From contig NZ_CP019962.1 of the NCBI RefSeq assembly GCF_000807675.2, forward strand, positions 2,542,001-2,606,000: a DNA stretch of 64,000 bases. The letters run 5' to 3'. Source of the stretch: Eubacterium limosum (GTDB lineage Bacteria > Bacillota > Clostridia > Eubacteriales > Eubacteriaceae). Made by a program: the position numbers and the translations under genes. A model generated the notes under the pieces. It had not been told where the DNA came from. It did no database searches and was given only the letters and a program-made list of their open reading frames with translations. The stretch's first letter is position 1, and the number at the start of each line of letters is the position of its first letter. This document shows positions 24,227 through 32,089 of this stretch, piece by piece.

Positions 24227-25483
24227 ATGTTAAAAACAACAAGGGTACTGGACCCGGAAGTCTATTCCATCGTAGAGGCAGAGCTTGACCGTCAGGAGCA
24301 CAACATCGAAATGATCGCGTCTGAGAGCACCGCGCCCACGCCAGTTATGGAGCTGAGTGGCTGTGTCTTCACCAACAAGACTGAAGAAGGGCAGCCGGGA
24401 AACCGCTTCCAGGCTGGCTCCGAACAGGCGGACGCCATTGAAAGCCTGGCCTGCCGCCGCGCGCTGGAGCTTTACGGCGCCGAGTATGTTAATTTACAGC
24501 CCTACTCCGGATCAACCGCTAACTACTGCGTATTTAACGCAGTGCTGAACCCAGGCGATAAAATCTTGAGCATGCGCCTGGACCAGGGCGGCCATCTGAC
24601 CCATGGCTCCCCGGTAAATTTCCTGCGAAAGGTTTATGAATATGACTTTTACGGGGTTGATAAGGAGACCGAGATCATCGACTATGACGCTCTGGAGGAT
24701 CAGGCCATGGCCTATAAGCCAAAGCTTTTAATCACCGGCGCCAGCTCTTACCCGAGACTCATCGACTATGAGCGCATGGCCAAGATCGCCAAGAACTGCG
24801 GCGCGATTTTGATGAACGACATGGCTCACATCGCGGGCCTGGTCGGGGCCAAGGTTATCCCAAGCCCGATCCCGCACTGCGATTTTGTCTCCTCCTCCAC
24901 CACCAAAACCTTCTGCGGCCCGCGCGCCGGTATGGTCTTCTGCAAGAAGGAATACGAAAAGGCTCTGAACAAATCCGTATTCCCGGGGACTCTGGGCTCC
25001 ATCCATCTGAACACCATTGCCGCCAAGGCCTATTCCTTCAAATATATCGGCACACCAGCGTTCAGGGAAATCATGGAACGTGTTGTCCGCAACGCCAAAA
25101 CCCTGGCTGAGGAGCTTCAGAGCTACGGCTTCCGCATCATCAGCGGCGGCACTGACAACCATATCGTCATGGTTGATTTAAGACCAAAAAGCCTGACAGG
25201 AAAGAGTTTTGAGCAGGCGCTGGAATACGTGGGCATTACGGTGAATAAGAACATGATTCCCTTTGACGAGGAAAGCCCCTTTGTGTGCAGCGGCGTAAGA
25301 ATCGGGCTGACCTCCACCGCCCAGCGCGGCCTGGAGGAGGACGCCATCAAAGAAATTGCTGAGATTATGGACAAGGTCGCAAAGGACCCTGAAAACAGGG
25401 CGAATCTGGACGCCTGTAAGGCACAGGCCCGGGCATTGATTTCCAGATACCCGCTGTACCCGGCCGGCTATTTTGAGGATTAA
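24227..25483 (+). CDS. Divergent serine hydroxymethyltransferase-like PLP enzyme
   Basis: 418 residues, SHMT fold type I. The family skeleton is clear: MIASES, NLQPYSGSTANYCVFNAVLNPGDKIL, GGHLTHGSPVNF and MNDMAHIAGLVGAKV. Key motifs differ from GlyA: the PLP-lysine motif TTTHKTLRGPRGG reads SSTTKTFCGPRAG (Lys about 227), QPHSGSQAN reads QPYSGSTAN, and the folate/tyrosine motif YPGKRYYGG reads QPGNRFQAG. It may act on another amino acid (an alpha-methylserine or beta-hydroxy amino acid aldolase-like reaction) rather than supply C1 units. It lies upstream of an amino-acid symporter and downstream of a PocR two-component system. Confidence 0.75.
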   Translation: MLKTTRVLDPEVYSIVEAELDRQEHNIEMIASESTAPTPVMELSGCVFTNKTEEGQPGNRFQAGSEQADAIESLACRRALELYGAEYVNLQPYSGSTANYCVFNAVLNPGDKILSMRLDQGGHLTHGSPVNFLRKVYEYDFYGVDKETEIIDYDALEDQAMAYKPKLLITGASSYPRLIDYERMAKIAKNCGAILMNDMAHIAGLVGAKVIPSPIPHCDFVSSSTTKTFCGPRAGMVFCKKEYEKALNKSVFPGTLGSIHLNTIAAKAYSFKYIGTPAFREIMERVVRNAKTLAEELQSYGFRIISGGTDNHIVMVDLRPKSLTGKSFEQALEYVGITVNKNMIPFDEESPFVCSGVRIGLTSTAQRGLEEDAIKEIAEIMDKVAKDPENRANLDACKAQARALISRYPLYPAGYFED

Positions 25484-25556
25484 TCAGTAGAGAAGAGCTG
25501 ACAGCCGCTGTATGGAAAAATGACAGCGGCTTTGCCAGTAAACGAGAGGGAAAATT

Positions 25557-27068
25557 ATGTTAGAGAGTATTGTAACAAGTGTCAACGATGTGGTCTGGAG
25601 TATTCCGCTGATTATCCTGATTCTGGGCGCCGGCATCTATTTTTCGGTGCGGATGAAATTTCCTCAGCTGCGGCTCATCAAGGAGATGTTCCGGCTGCTG
25701 GGTGACAACAAGGGCAAGGGCACCGATGAGGGGGTCTCCGGTCTCCGCGCCTTTATCATGACCGCCGCTGGCCGTGTGGGCGTGGGCAACATCGCTGGCA
25801 TGGCCACCGCCATTGCCCTGGGCGGCCCCGGCGCCATTTTCTGGCTCTGGGTAGTGGCGCTGTTTGGAACGGCCATCGCCCTCATCGAGTCTACCCTGGC
25901 CCAGGCTTATAAGATTACGGTCAATGGCGAGTTCAGAGGCGGCCCGGCCTACTATATCGAAAAGGGAATCGGTAAAAAATGGTACGCCAAGGCCTTTGCC
26001 CTGGTCACCATTCTGGCGCCAGGCATCCTGATGCCGGGCGTCCAGTCCTACAACATTACCTCAAGCCTGAACCAGGCCTTTGGCTGGAATACCCTTATCA
26101 TTGCCATTGTGCTGGCGGTGGTGGTCGGAATTTGTATCTTCGGCGGTGTGAAACGCATCTCGGCTGTCGCGGAAAAGGTTTCGCCCTTTATGGCCTGTGC
26201 CTATCTGCTGGTCTCCTTTATCATCATCGGGGCGAACATCAGCAAGGTGCCTGGCGTGTTTATGATGATTGTCCAGTCTGCCTTCAGTGTCCAGCCGGTT
26301 TTTGGCGCGCTGGCCGGCGTGGCCCTTTCCAAGGGGGTCATGCGCGGCGTATTTGCCAACGAGGCGGGGCAGGGAACCTCGGCCATCATGGCAGGCTCTG
26401 CCGATGTATCACACCCGGTAAAACAGGGGCTGGCCTCCTGCCTGAGCGTTTACGCGGGCACCATCCTGGTCTGCACCACCTCGGCTTTTATGATCCTGCT
26501 GACGGGCTGTTACAATGTGGTCGGCCCGGCCGGCGGCTTCCTGTTTGAGGGCATGCCCGGCAAGGAATACGGCGTCGCTTATGTGCATGGGGCCATTGAC
26601 ACCATCTTTCCAGGCTTCGGAGCACCTTTTATCGCTGTCTCCATCCTGCTTTTTGCTTTCATTGCCCTCCTGGCCTATTACTATTATGCCGAAAGCAACC
26701 TGGTGTACGTTTTTCATGAAACCAAAGCCTGGATGAAGAGCAACAAGCCCTTCCTGTATGTGTTCCGGGGGATCTTTATCCTGGCGGCGTTTCAGGGCTG
26801 TCTGCAGGCTGTGTCTGTAGTGTGGACCATGGGGGACATCGGCTGTGGACTCATGACCTGGCTTAATGTGATTGCAGTGCTGATTTTAAGTAATCAGGGT
26901 CTGGCAATCTTCAAGGATTACGAGCGCCAGAAAAAACTGGGGCTGGAACCTGTCTTTGATCCGGATCTCCTGGGTATCCAGAACGCCGGCAGTGTCTGGC
27001 GGGACCGCCTGGCTGAGTACAAGGTGGCCCAGAAGGCTGATGCAGAAGAAAAAGGCATTGCCGCATAA
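25557..27068 (+). CDS. Sodium:alanine/glycine symporter, AGCS family
   Basis: 503 residues with about ten membrane helices. AGCS signatures are clear: VSGLRAFIMTAAGRVGVGNIAGMATAIALGGPGAIFWLWVVALFG, EFRGGPAYYIEKG and GVMRGVFANEAGQGTSAIMAGSADVSHPVKQG. It imports small neutral amino acids with sodium. It sits 73 bases behind the SHMT-like gene with no terminator between, so import and breakdown of one amino acid by this pair is plausible. A palindrome-type terminator follows. Confidence 0.92.
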   Translation: MLESIVTSVNDVVWSIPLIILILGAGIYFSVRMKFPQLRLIKEMFRLLGDNKGKGTDEGVSGLRAFIMTAAGRVGVGNIAGMATAIALGGPGAIFWLWVVALFGTAIALIESTLAQAYKITVNGEFRGGPAYYIEKGIGKKWYAKAFALVTILAPGILMPGVQSYNITSSLNQAFGWNTLIIAIVLAVVVGICIFGGVKRISAVAEKVSPFMACAYLLVSFIIIGANISKVPGVFMMIVQSAFSVQPVFGALAGVALSKGVMRGVFANEAGQGTSAIMAGSADVSHPVKQGLASCLSVYAGTILVCTTSAFMILLTGCYNVVGPAGGFLFEGMPGKEYGVAYVHGAIDTIFPGFGAPFIAVSILLFAFIALLAYYYYAESNLVYVFHETKAWMKSNKPFLYVFRGIFILAAFQGCLQAVSVVWTMGDIGCGLMTWLNVIAVLILSNQGLAIFKDYERQKKLGLEPVFDPDLLGIQNAGSVWRDRLAEYKVAQKADAEEKGIAA

Positions 27069-27077
27069 TTATAGGAC

Positions 27078-27102
27078 AACCCGTATCGCCGCGATACGGG
27101 TT
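27078..27102. repeat. Dispersed palindrome copy 7
   Basis: AACCCGTATCG-CCG-CGATACGGGTT followed by GTTTTTA, 9 bases after the symporter stop. Confidence 0.9.
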
Positions 27103-27161
27103 GTTTTTATGTAATTTACTAAAAGAAGAAAAGATAAATATTATTTTTATAAAAAAACTTG

Positions 27162-27190
27162 TTGACAATTCTTCCTGTATACGATATACT
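27162..27190 (+). promoter_or_regulatory. Strong promoter of leader RNA
   Basis: TTGACA, 17 bases, then TATACT. It fires into a ~160-base untranslated segment that ends in a terminator just before the next ORF. Confidence 0.85.
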
Positions 27191-27196
27191 TAAGAA

Positions 27197-27354
27197 AATT
27201 TAGTAAAAATAAAATATTTTATATTTTATAAGGGGGAAACAAGTTCCATATAAACCCCAAAATAGAAAAAATCTAAAATTTAATAGACGTGCTGTCGAAT
27301 GGGGAATTGCTGTCACCCACTGGAACAGAAGGCTTAAATGCTTTCTGTTTTTTT
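27197..27354 (+). ncRNA. Candidate leader/attenuator RNA or small RNA
   Basis: The segment between the promoter and a perfect-looking terminator has no convincing ORF. It contains a GGGG...CCCC pairing (27231-27258), repeated GCTGTC blocks and the sequence ATGGGGAATTGCTGTCACCCA, and ends in the hairpin ACAGAAGGC/GCTTTCTGT followed by seven T. The downstream gene starts 28 bases past the T-run, so this may be an attenuator controlling it, or an independent small RNA. I do not recognise a known riboswitch class. Confidence 0.5.
27325..27354 (+). terminator. Terminator ending the leader RNA
   Basis: Nine-pair stem ACAGAAGGC/GCTTTCTGT (one G-U), loop TTAAAT, followed by seven T. Confidence 0.85.
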
Positions 27355-27381
27355 ATTATCAAAATTTAAGGGAGAAAAATC

Positions 27382-27903
27382 ATGAAGAGGACAAGTGAAG
27401 CTGCTGGCAAAGCTTTGAGAAGTAAGAACATACTTTTTATAGAAGCGGTTTATGATGATTATGGCAATAACAGCCGTATCCACTATCTGGATGAAGGGCG
27501 CGCAATCAGCTGTCTGGCCGACGGGGTCGGCCCCCGGGATTACATTAAGAGAATGATGCGGACACGGTGTCTGAGCGAAACCATGTACCGCCAGTATATG
27601 GCAGAGTGGCTGAGTATGGAGAAGGACTACCCTTATCTGGCAGGTGCAGGCGCATTGATGGTGCCGGTAAAAACACGCGTGAGCGTCAAGTTTACAAACA
27701 ACCGACGAAATTATGACGACGCCTACAGTTTTTATAATTTCCATTTTTTTGATGAAGATATGGACCTGCAGACTGGCAAAGGCAGTATTTATCTCGCAGG
27801 TGATTTTGTGATTAAAACCTACCAGAGCGGCAGCCAGAATGAGCTGAACTACGAGCGGGCCAAAAGGGTGCTGTCGGGGCTGCGTGAGATTTGGGAGATG
27901 TAA
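27382..27903 (+). CDS. Uncharacterised protein, possibly ComK-related
   Basis: 173 residues, cytosolic, rich in Tyr and Arg, with AGGGAG before the start. I do not recognise it firmly. The order of elements (an N-terminal strand region, a basic RTRCLSETMYRQYMAEWLSM segment, YPYLAGAGALMVPVKTR, then a YNFHFF...NELNYERAKRV tail) recalls the competence regulator ComK, where a basic helix precedes a FPT/VPVKTR-like strand and a late WI/YN block. The similarity is weak. It lies behind a leader with a strong promoter and internal terminator, so its expression is probably controlled by attenuation. Confidence 0.6.
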   Translation: MKRTSEAAGKALRSKNILFIEAVYDDYGNNSRIHYLDEGRAISCLADGVGPRDYIKRMMRTRCLSETMYRQYMAEWLSMEKDYPYLAGAGALMVPVKTRVSVKFTNNRRNYDDAYSFYNFHFFDEDMDLQTGKGSIYLAGDFVIKTYQSGSQNELNYERAKRVLSGLREIWEM

Positions 27904-27972
27904 AATAATTTACCATCCCGATCTTTTTTCGAGTACAATATGAGATAGAAACTGAAAGATGAGGGATATTAA

Positions 27973-28836
27973 ATGAAATTAATACAGGATATTACACCAC
28001 TTTGTTTATCCGCCGGTATTCTTCGGGAATTTGAAGAGTATCTTCGGCAGGAAGAACGAAGCATTAACACCATCGAAAAATATGCGCGCGATCTGCGAGC
28101 ATTCTTTTACTTTGTGGGTGACAGAGCGGTTACGAAAGAGCGGGTGTTGGCTTGGAAGGAAAGTTTGGTGGTAGGGTATGCTGCTTCCAGTGTCAATTCT
28201 ATGTTAGCCGCTGCAAACAGCTTTTTAAACTGGGCAGGTTACCCGGAATATAAAGTGAGATTCTTGAAAATCCAGCGCGGTGTTTTTTCAAAGCCTGAGA
28301 AAGAGTTGACACAGAGTGAATATGCTAAATTGGTGAAAGAAGCGAGTAAGAAGGGAAACGAGCGTCTGTCACTCTTGCTCCAAACGATTTGCGCGACGGG
28401 GATACGTGTATCAGAGCTTCAGTATATTACGGTAGAGGCTGTTTATACAGGTTGGGCAGAGGTAAACTGTAAAGGAAAGCGGCGTATGGTTTTTATAACA
28501 GACAAGCTGTGCCGTCTCCTGAAAAAGTATATCCGAAAACAGAAAATAAGGACGGGGTCTGTTTTTATTACTAAAAATGGAAGAGCGCTGAACCGTTCTA
28601 ATATTTGGAGGGACATGAAAGCCTTGTGTAAAAGAGCAGGCGTTAAACCTGGAAAGGTTTTCCCGCATAATCTGCGCCATTTATTTGCCAGAAGATACTA
28701 TTCGATGGAAAAGGACCTGTCCCGTCTTGCGGATATTTTGGGGCATACAAATGTTAATACAACTCGAATATATACGGTAGAAAGCGGTGAAACGCATGCA
28801 AAACAAATCGGGCGACTTGAGTTGATTATTACATAA
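27973..28836 (+). CDS. Tyrosine recombinase, candidate DNA invertase
   Basis: 287 residues. An N-terminal SAM-like core-binding domain (about 15-95, EFEEYLRQEERSINTIEKYARDLRAFFYF) precedes the catalytic domain. Active-site residues are present: Arg about 145 (ATGIRVSEL), Lys in CKGKRRMV, HNLRH (about 231-235), GHTNVNTTRIYT with His about 258 and the nucleophilic Tyr about 267. The last two codons overlap the left arm of a perfect 21-bp inverted repeat that bounds the following 245 bp. Its size and position fit a phase-variation recombinase acting on that segment. No phage genes adjoin it. Confidence 0.88.
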   Translation: MKLIQDITPLCLSAGILREFEEYLRQEERSINTIEKYARDLRAFFYFVGDRAVTKERVLAWKESLVVGYAASSVNSMLAAANSFLNWAGYPEYKVRFLKIQRGVFSKPEKELTQSEYAKLVKEASKKGNERLSLLLQTICATGIRVSELQYITVEAVYTGWAEVNCKGKRRMVFITDKLCRLLKKYIRKQKIRTGSVFITKNGRALNRSNIWRDMKALCKRAGVKPGKVFPHNLRHLFARRYYSMEKDLSRLADILGHTNVNTTRIYTVESGETHAKQIGRLELIIT

Positions 28837-28851
28837 TTTTTCTTATGTAGT
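28831..28851. repeat. Left inverted repeat of candidate invertible element
   Basis: 21 bp beginning ACATAATTTTTC and ending TTATGTAGT, exactly the reverse complement of the copy at 29055-29075. Each arm is itself a small palindrome ACATAA/TTATGT, as expected for recombinase core sites. It contains the recombinase stop codon; inversion would leave that codon unchanged. Confidence 0.85.
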
Positions 28852-28991
28852 CATTAAAATTACAGGAAAAAATTTAAAGAAAGCAAAATAGATTAAGCGA
28901 AAATAATTATAGTAAAAAGGGTGAAATTGATTCTGCTTGTACCTTTAACCTATTAAAAAATAAAAGTTTTAGTATTTGAATACTGATATAC

Positions 28992-29020
28992 TTGCACGTT
29001 TGGATAAAAACATGTATAAT
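28992..29020 (+). promoter_or_regulatory. Promoter inside the candidate invertible segment
   Basis: TTGCAC, 17-base spacer, TATAAT, facing the downstream chemotaxis receptor gene about 345 bases away. The -10 is perfect; the -35 matches three of six bases. Confidence 0.65.
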
Positions 29021-29054
29021 TAAAAAATATATTTCCAGAAATTTTTTTAAAAAT

Positions 29055-29075
29055 ACTACATAAGAAAAATTATGT
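29055..29075. repeat. Right inverted repeat of candidate invertible element
   Basis: Exact reverse complement of the left arm. It is followed at once by two direct copies of TATGTGGTCAA (29071-29092), the first overlapping the arm; these could be accessory binding sites. Confidence 0.85.
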
Positions 29076-29365
29076 GGTCAATATGTGGTCAATACTAATG
29101 GGTCATTGAATTTAAAACCATTATTTAAGTTCCTTTTAAAATAATCTGAAACGATAGTCTGTTCTGAAACGATGATTTTTTAGAAATGTAGCATAATGTA
29201 AAAAGGTTTGTTATCAGGCTGCCTCAGAGACTCAAAACAGGCAGAGGATATTTCCATGTCTATATATTAGCGTTATGGTATAGGTATGAGTTGTGATCTC
29301 GGCGGTTACAATCCTGCGTTGAGCGAAACAATTAAAACCATACAATAAGAAACAGGGGGGAAGAT
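29076..29365 (+). promoter_or_regulatory. Long untranslated leader of MCP gene
   Basis: No gene is seen here. It holds two 11-base direct repeats TCTGAAACGAT (29145-29155 and 29163-29173), possible regulator sites, and a hairpin CTGCCT/AGGCAG (29219-29244). I looked for a cyclic-di-GMP riboswitch and did not find its conserved core. Confidence 0.5.
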
Positions 29366-31036
29366 ATGTTTAGGAATATAAAAATCAGGGCGAGAATGTT
29401 AATTTCATATGGCATAATCATCATTCTTTTGTTAATTGCCAGCGTTATTGCTCTGTTTATGCTGCAAAAGGTGGGGACGAATCTCACGAATTTCTATCAC
29501 AACAACTATACTGTGACCGTCGAGGCGTGGAAGGCCCGCCGGTCAATGCAGGCAGCCCGGGCAGACATTATGCAGTCGATTCTGGAGACAGACCAGGCGG
29601 CGACCGAACAGCTGATTGAGCAGGCCGAGCAGGAACTCGCGTTAATGCGAGGTACTTTTCCAATCATCCGGGAAAGATTCCGCGGAGATATTGAGCTGGT
29701 AAGCCAGGTTGAAAATGTATTGGAAGAGGCAATTCCTTATCGTGACCAGATATTTGAACTCACAAGGGAAAATAAAAAGACCGAAGCCGCAAAGCTCGTA
29801 AATGAAAAATATGTGCCACTGCTTGATAAAATGGGGGATCTTTTATCACAAATATCAGAGACAGCAGGAAAGAATGCAAAAACGATGGTGGAGCAGGGAA
29901 ATACCTTTGTGTTTACAGCCATTGCTGTAGTGTGTGTGGTCGCGGGGGTCAGTATTGTTTTGGCGGTTGCTCTGGGAGTTTATATTGCTGATGGTATCTG
30001 TAAGCCTGTAACTGAGCTTGAGAAAGCAGCTGCGGACATCTCGGCTGGCAAGCTGGATACGGACATATCTTATCAGTCAGGCGATGAGCTGGGCCGCCTT
30101 GCAGACAGTATGCGCGCAACCATCAATGATCTGAGATTTTATATTCAGGACTTTGGGTATGTTATGGCAGAGTTGTCTAAGGGGAACCTGACAGTCAATA
30201 CAAAGGCTGAATATCAGGGGAATTTTGCGGATTTGCAGCACAGCATTATGACATTGACAGAAGCGCTCAATGATACATTGAGGCGGCTCAATGAAAGTGC
30301 TGAGCAGGTTGCGTCAGGCTCTGAGCAGGTTTCCTTCGGAGCGCAGGAGCTGTCCCGGGGCGCGTCGGAGCAGGCGGCTTCCATCGAGGAAGTGGGGGAT
30401 GCAATTGCCATGGTTTCCTGCCAGGTAAAAAATAATGAGGATAACGCCATGCAGGCAAGGCTGGAAGCAAGGCGTGTTGAGGAAGAAATGACAGCGAGCA
30501 ATCAGAAAATGCTGGATATGATCAGTGCGATGAAGGATATAAATGAAACATCCGGCGCGATCAGAAAAATCATTAAAACAATTGAGAATATTGCCTTTCA
30601 AACCAATATTCTTTCCTTGAATGCCGCCGTTGAAGCGGCGCGTGCCGGGGAAGCCGGAAAAGGATTTGGTGCAGTTGCCGATGAAGTTCGAAATCTTGCC
30701 GCTAAGTCTGCGGAAGCGTCAAAGAGCACAGCGCAGTTAATTCAGAATGCGGTGGCGGCAGTGGAAAAAGGAACCCTGATTGCCGATGAAACGGCCAAAG
30801 CCCTTGTGATATCAGTAGAGAATGTTAATAATGTCGCTTGCAGGGTCAATGAGATTTCAGAGGCGTCTACAATGCAGACAGAATCAATTATCCAGATAAA
30901 TGAGAGCATCGCCCAAATCTCAGAAGTGGTGCAGTCAAACTCTGCCACAGCGGAAGAAAGTGCTGCCGCCAGTGAAGAATTATCAGCGCAGTCACAGCTG
31001 CTCAGAGGGCTTGCCGGCCGGTTTAAGCTGAGATAA
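29366..31036 (+). CDS. Methyl-accepting chemotaxis protein
   Basis: 556 residues. TM1 (about 11-33) and TM2 (about 183-207) bracket a four-helix-bundle sensor domain of about 150 residues. A HAMP domain (about 208-262, PVTELEKAAADISAGKLDTDI) and the signalling coiled coil follow, with the highly conserved hairpin AFQTNILSLNAAVEAARAGEAGKGFGAVADEVRNLA. It would signal to CheA/CheW; the ligand is unknown. AGGGGGGAAG precedes the start. Its transcription may come from the invertible promoter upstream, which would make this receptor phase-variable. Confidence 0.93.
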   Translation: MFRNIKIRARMLISYGIIIILLLIASVIALFMLQKVGTNLTNFYHNNYTVTVEAWKARRSMQAARADIMQSILETDQAATEQLIEQAEQELALMRGTFPIIRERFRGDIELVSQVENVLEEAIPYRDQIFELTRENKKTEAAKLVNEKYVPLLDKMGDLLSQISETAGKNAKTMVEQGNTFVFTAIAVVCVVAGVSIVLAVALGVYIADGICKPVTELEKAAADISAGKLDTDISYQSGDELGRLADSMRATINDLRFYIQDFGYVMAELSKGNLTVNTKAEYQGNFADLQHSIMTLTEALNDTLRRLNESAEQVASGSEQVSFGAQELSRGASEQAASIEEVGDAIAMVSCQVKNNEDNAMQARLEARRVEEEMTASNQKMLDMISAMKDINETSGAIRKIIKTIENIAFQTNILSLNAAVEAARAGEAGKGFGAVADEVRNLAAKSAEASKSTAQLIQNAVAAVEKGTLIADETAKALVISVENVNNVACRVNEISEASTMQTESIIQINESIAQISEVVQSNSATAEESAAASEELSAQSQLLRGLAGRFKLR

Positions 31037-31108
31037 CAGACCATTCAGGCATTTTGGACGTAAAGGCTGGGCGGCTCAGAAATGGTAAAATATTTAACAT
31101 AAAAAAAC

Positions 31109-31133
31109 AACCCGTATCGTGGCGATACGGGTT
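31109..31133. repeat. Dispersed palindrome copy 8
   Basis: AACCCGTATCG-TGG-CGATACGGGTT followed by GTTTTTA, 73 bases after the MCP stop and immediately left of the IS200-like remnant. Confidence 0.9.
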
Positions 31134-31140
31134 GTTTTTA

Positions 31141-31880
31141 TTGTAAAGAAAACCACTTGCTATGCAAGTGGTCCGGAAAAGCTTAAAGCGAGGGTTCAAA
31201 AAACCTCCTATGAAGGGGAAAATAAGGTAAGGTTTGGCAGCCATACTTAAAATCCAAATAGGAGGTAAGTCTTTATGAAAGACAAAAATAGTTTATCACA
31301 TACAGTATATCATTGCAAATATCACATCATTATGATCCCCAAATATAAGAGAATGATAATCTACAACAAATTAAAAAGAGTTATTGGGCAAATATTGAGA
31401 ACTTTAATCGAAAGAAAGCCAGGGATCGAAATCATTGAAGCCGAAGCATGTCCGGATCATATCCATATGTTAGTAGAAATTCCACCGAAATACAGCGTAT
31501 CGAACTTTATGGGATATTTAAAAAGCAAATGAACCTTAATGATATTTGATCGACATGCGCATTTGAAATACAAATACGGAAATCGCAAGTTTTGGGCGAG
31601 AGGATATTCTGTGGACACTGTTGGAAAAAATGAGAAAAGAATCAAAGAGTACATACAGCAACAATTATCGGAAGATAAATTAAGCGACCAAATAAGCATG
31701 AAGGAATATACTGACCCGTTTACGGGTGAATCGGTGAAATAGGCAAATAGAAAAAAGCCCCTTTGAGGGGCCGCCTGTAAAAGCGCTATGGTTGTCAAAT
31801 CTTCAGAGCCCGGAAGGGCACCACAGCAAAATCCCCTTTCAGGGCCGGTTCATACCACCGGATTTTCCGGTGGTTAATGA
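31141..31880 (+). mobile_element. IS200/IS605-type insertion sequence remnant (approximate ends)
   Basis: A single Y1 transposase gene with an internal stop is flanked by hairpins typical of IS200-type ends: ACCACTTGC/GCAAGTGGT on the left (31152-31172), and GCCCC/GGGGC (31757-31771) and ACCACCGGA/TCCGGTGGT (31854-31874) on the right. No terminal inverted repeats or target duplication are expected for this family. Exact ends cannot be fixed by eye. Copies of the dispersed palindrome lie on both sides. Confidence 0.65.
31275..31742 (+). pseudogene. tnpA: IS200-type Y1 transposase TnpA, in-frame stop
   Basis: Together the two parts encode a full-length TnpA of about 155 residues. The HUH metal motif (CPDHIHMLVEIPP) is in the first part, and the nucleophilic Tyr helix (NEKRIKEYIQQQL) and DPFTGE tail are in the second. 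A TGA at 31530-31532 interrupts the frame between FMGYLKSK and TLMIFDRHAHLKYKYGNRKFWARGY; both parts are in the same frame, so one substitution (for example TCA to TGA) explains it. As read, the transposase is inactive unless the stop is read through. Confidence 0.85.
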
Positions 31881-31896
31881 TATGGGGTGGGGTTTC

Positions 31897-31921
31897 AACC
31901 CGTATCGCCGCGATACCCTTT
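31897..31921. repeat. Dispersed palindrome copy 9, hybrid arms
   Basis: Left arm AACCCGTATCG, right arm CGATACCCTTT. The outer parts do not pair. The right arm belongs to the variant seen complete at 55567-55593, so this copy mixes two subtypes. Confidence 0.8.
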
Positions 31922-31938
31922 GAATTGTAAGGCTTTTA

Positions 31939-31967
31939 TTGCGAATCTTGATCACGTCTGATATAAT
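31939..31967 (+). promoter_or_regulatory. Promoter of GGDEF-EAL gene
   Basis: TTGCGA, 17 bases, then TATAAT with an extended TG element. The transcript would carry a structured leader of about 115 bases. Confidence 0.65.
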
Positions 31968-32089
31968 AGATTAAATGAGATTTAGAAAAGTCAGGTGGGC
32001 TGGGGAAAGTCCTGTGAGCGTTATATGGGAACGCCCGACAGGCTTGGAAAAATAGTTGCAGAAGCAGTACATTTTTTAGAGGGGATCAA

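Larger units (their letters stand above)
28831..29075. mobile_element. Candidate invertible promoter segment (phase switch)
   Basis: A 203-bp AT-rich segment between perfect 21-bp inverted repeats, directly after a tyrosine recombinase gene and before a chemotaxis receptor gene. It holds a promoter in the rightward direction and no ORF. Flipping would turn the promoter away from the receptor gene and toward the recombinase. The architecture is that of fim- and Cdi-type phase switches; inversion itself is inferred. Confidence 0.7.
31743..32089 (+). other. Gene-free stretch: IS right end, palindrome, EAL-gene leader
   Basis: It contains the IS hairpins, palindrome copy 9 and the promoter of the EAL gene. 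The leader also holds a nested hairpin: CCTGT/ACAGG outside (32011-32042) and GCGTT/AACGC inside. No coding region is convincing. Confidence 0.6.

Noticed and set aside
29076-29365. Cyclic-di-GMP riboswitch before the MCP gene
   Set aside because: The conserved receptor core and tetraloop segments are not present; only short repeats and one small hairpin are seen.
31275-31742. Selenocysteine or programmed read-through at the TGA in the transposase
   Set aside because: The position normally holds an ordinary residue, no SECIS-like hairpin follows, and IS remnants commonly carry nonsense mutations.
31990-32050. Known riboswitch before the GGDEF-EAL gene
   Set aside because: A nested hairpin exists, but I could not match any known aptamer core.
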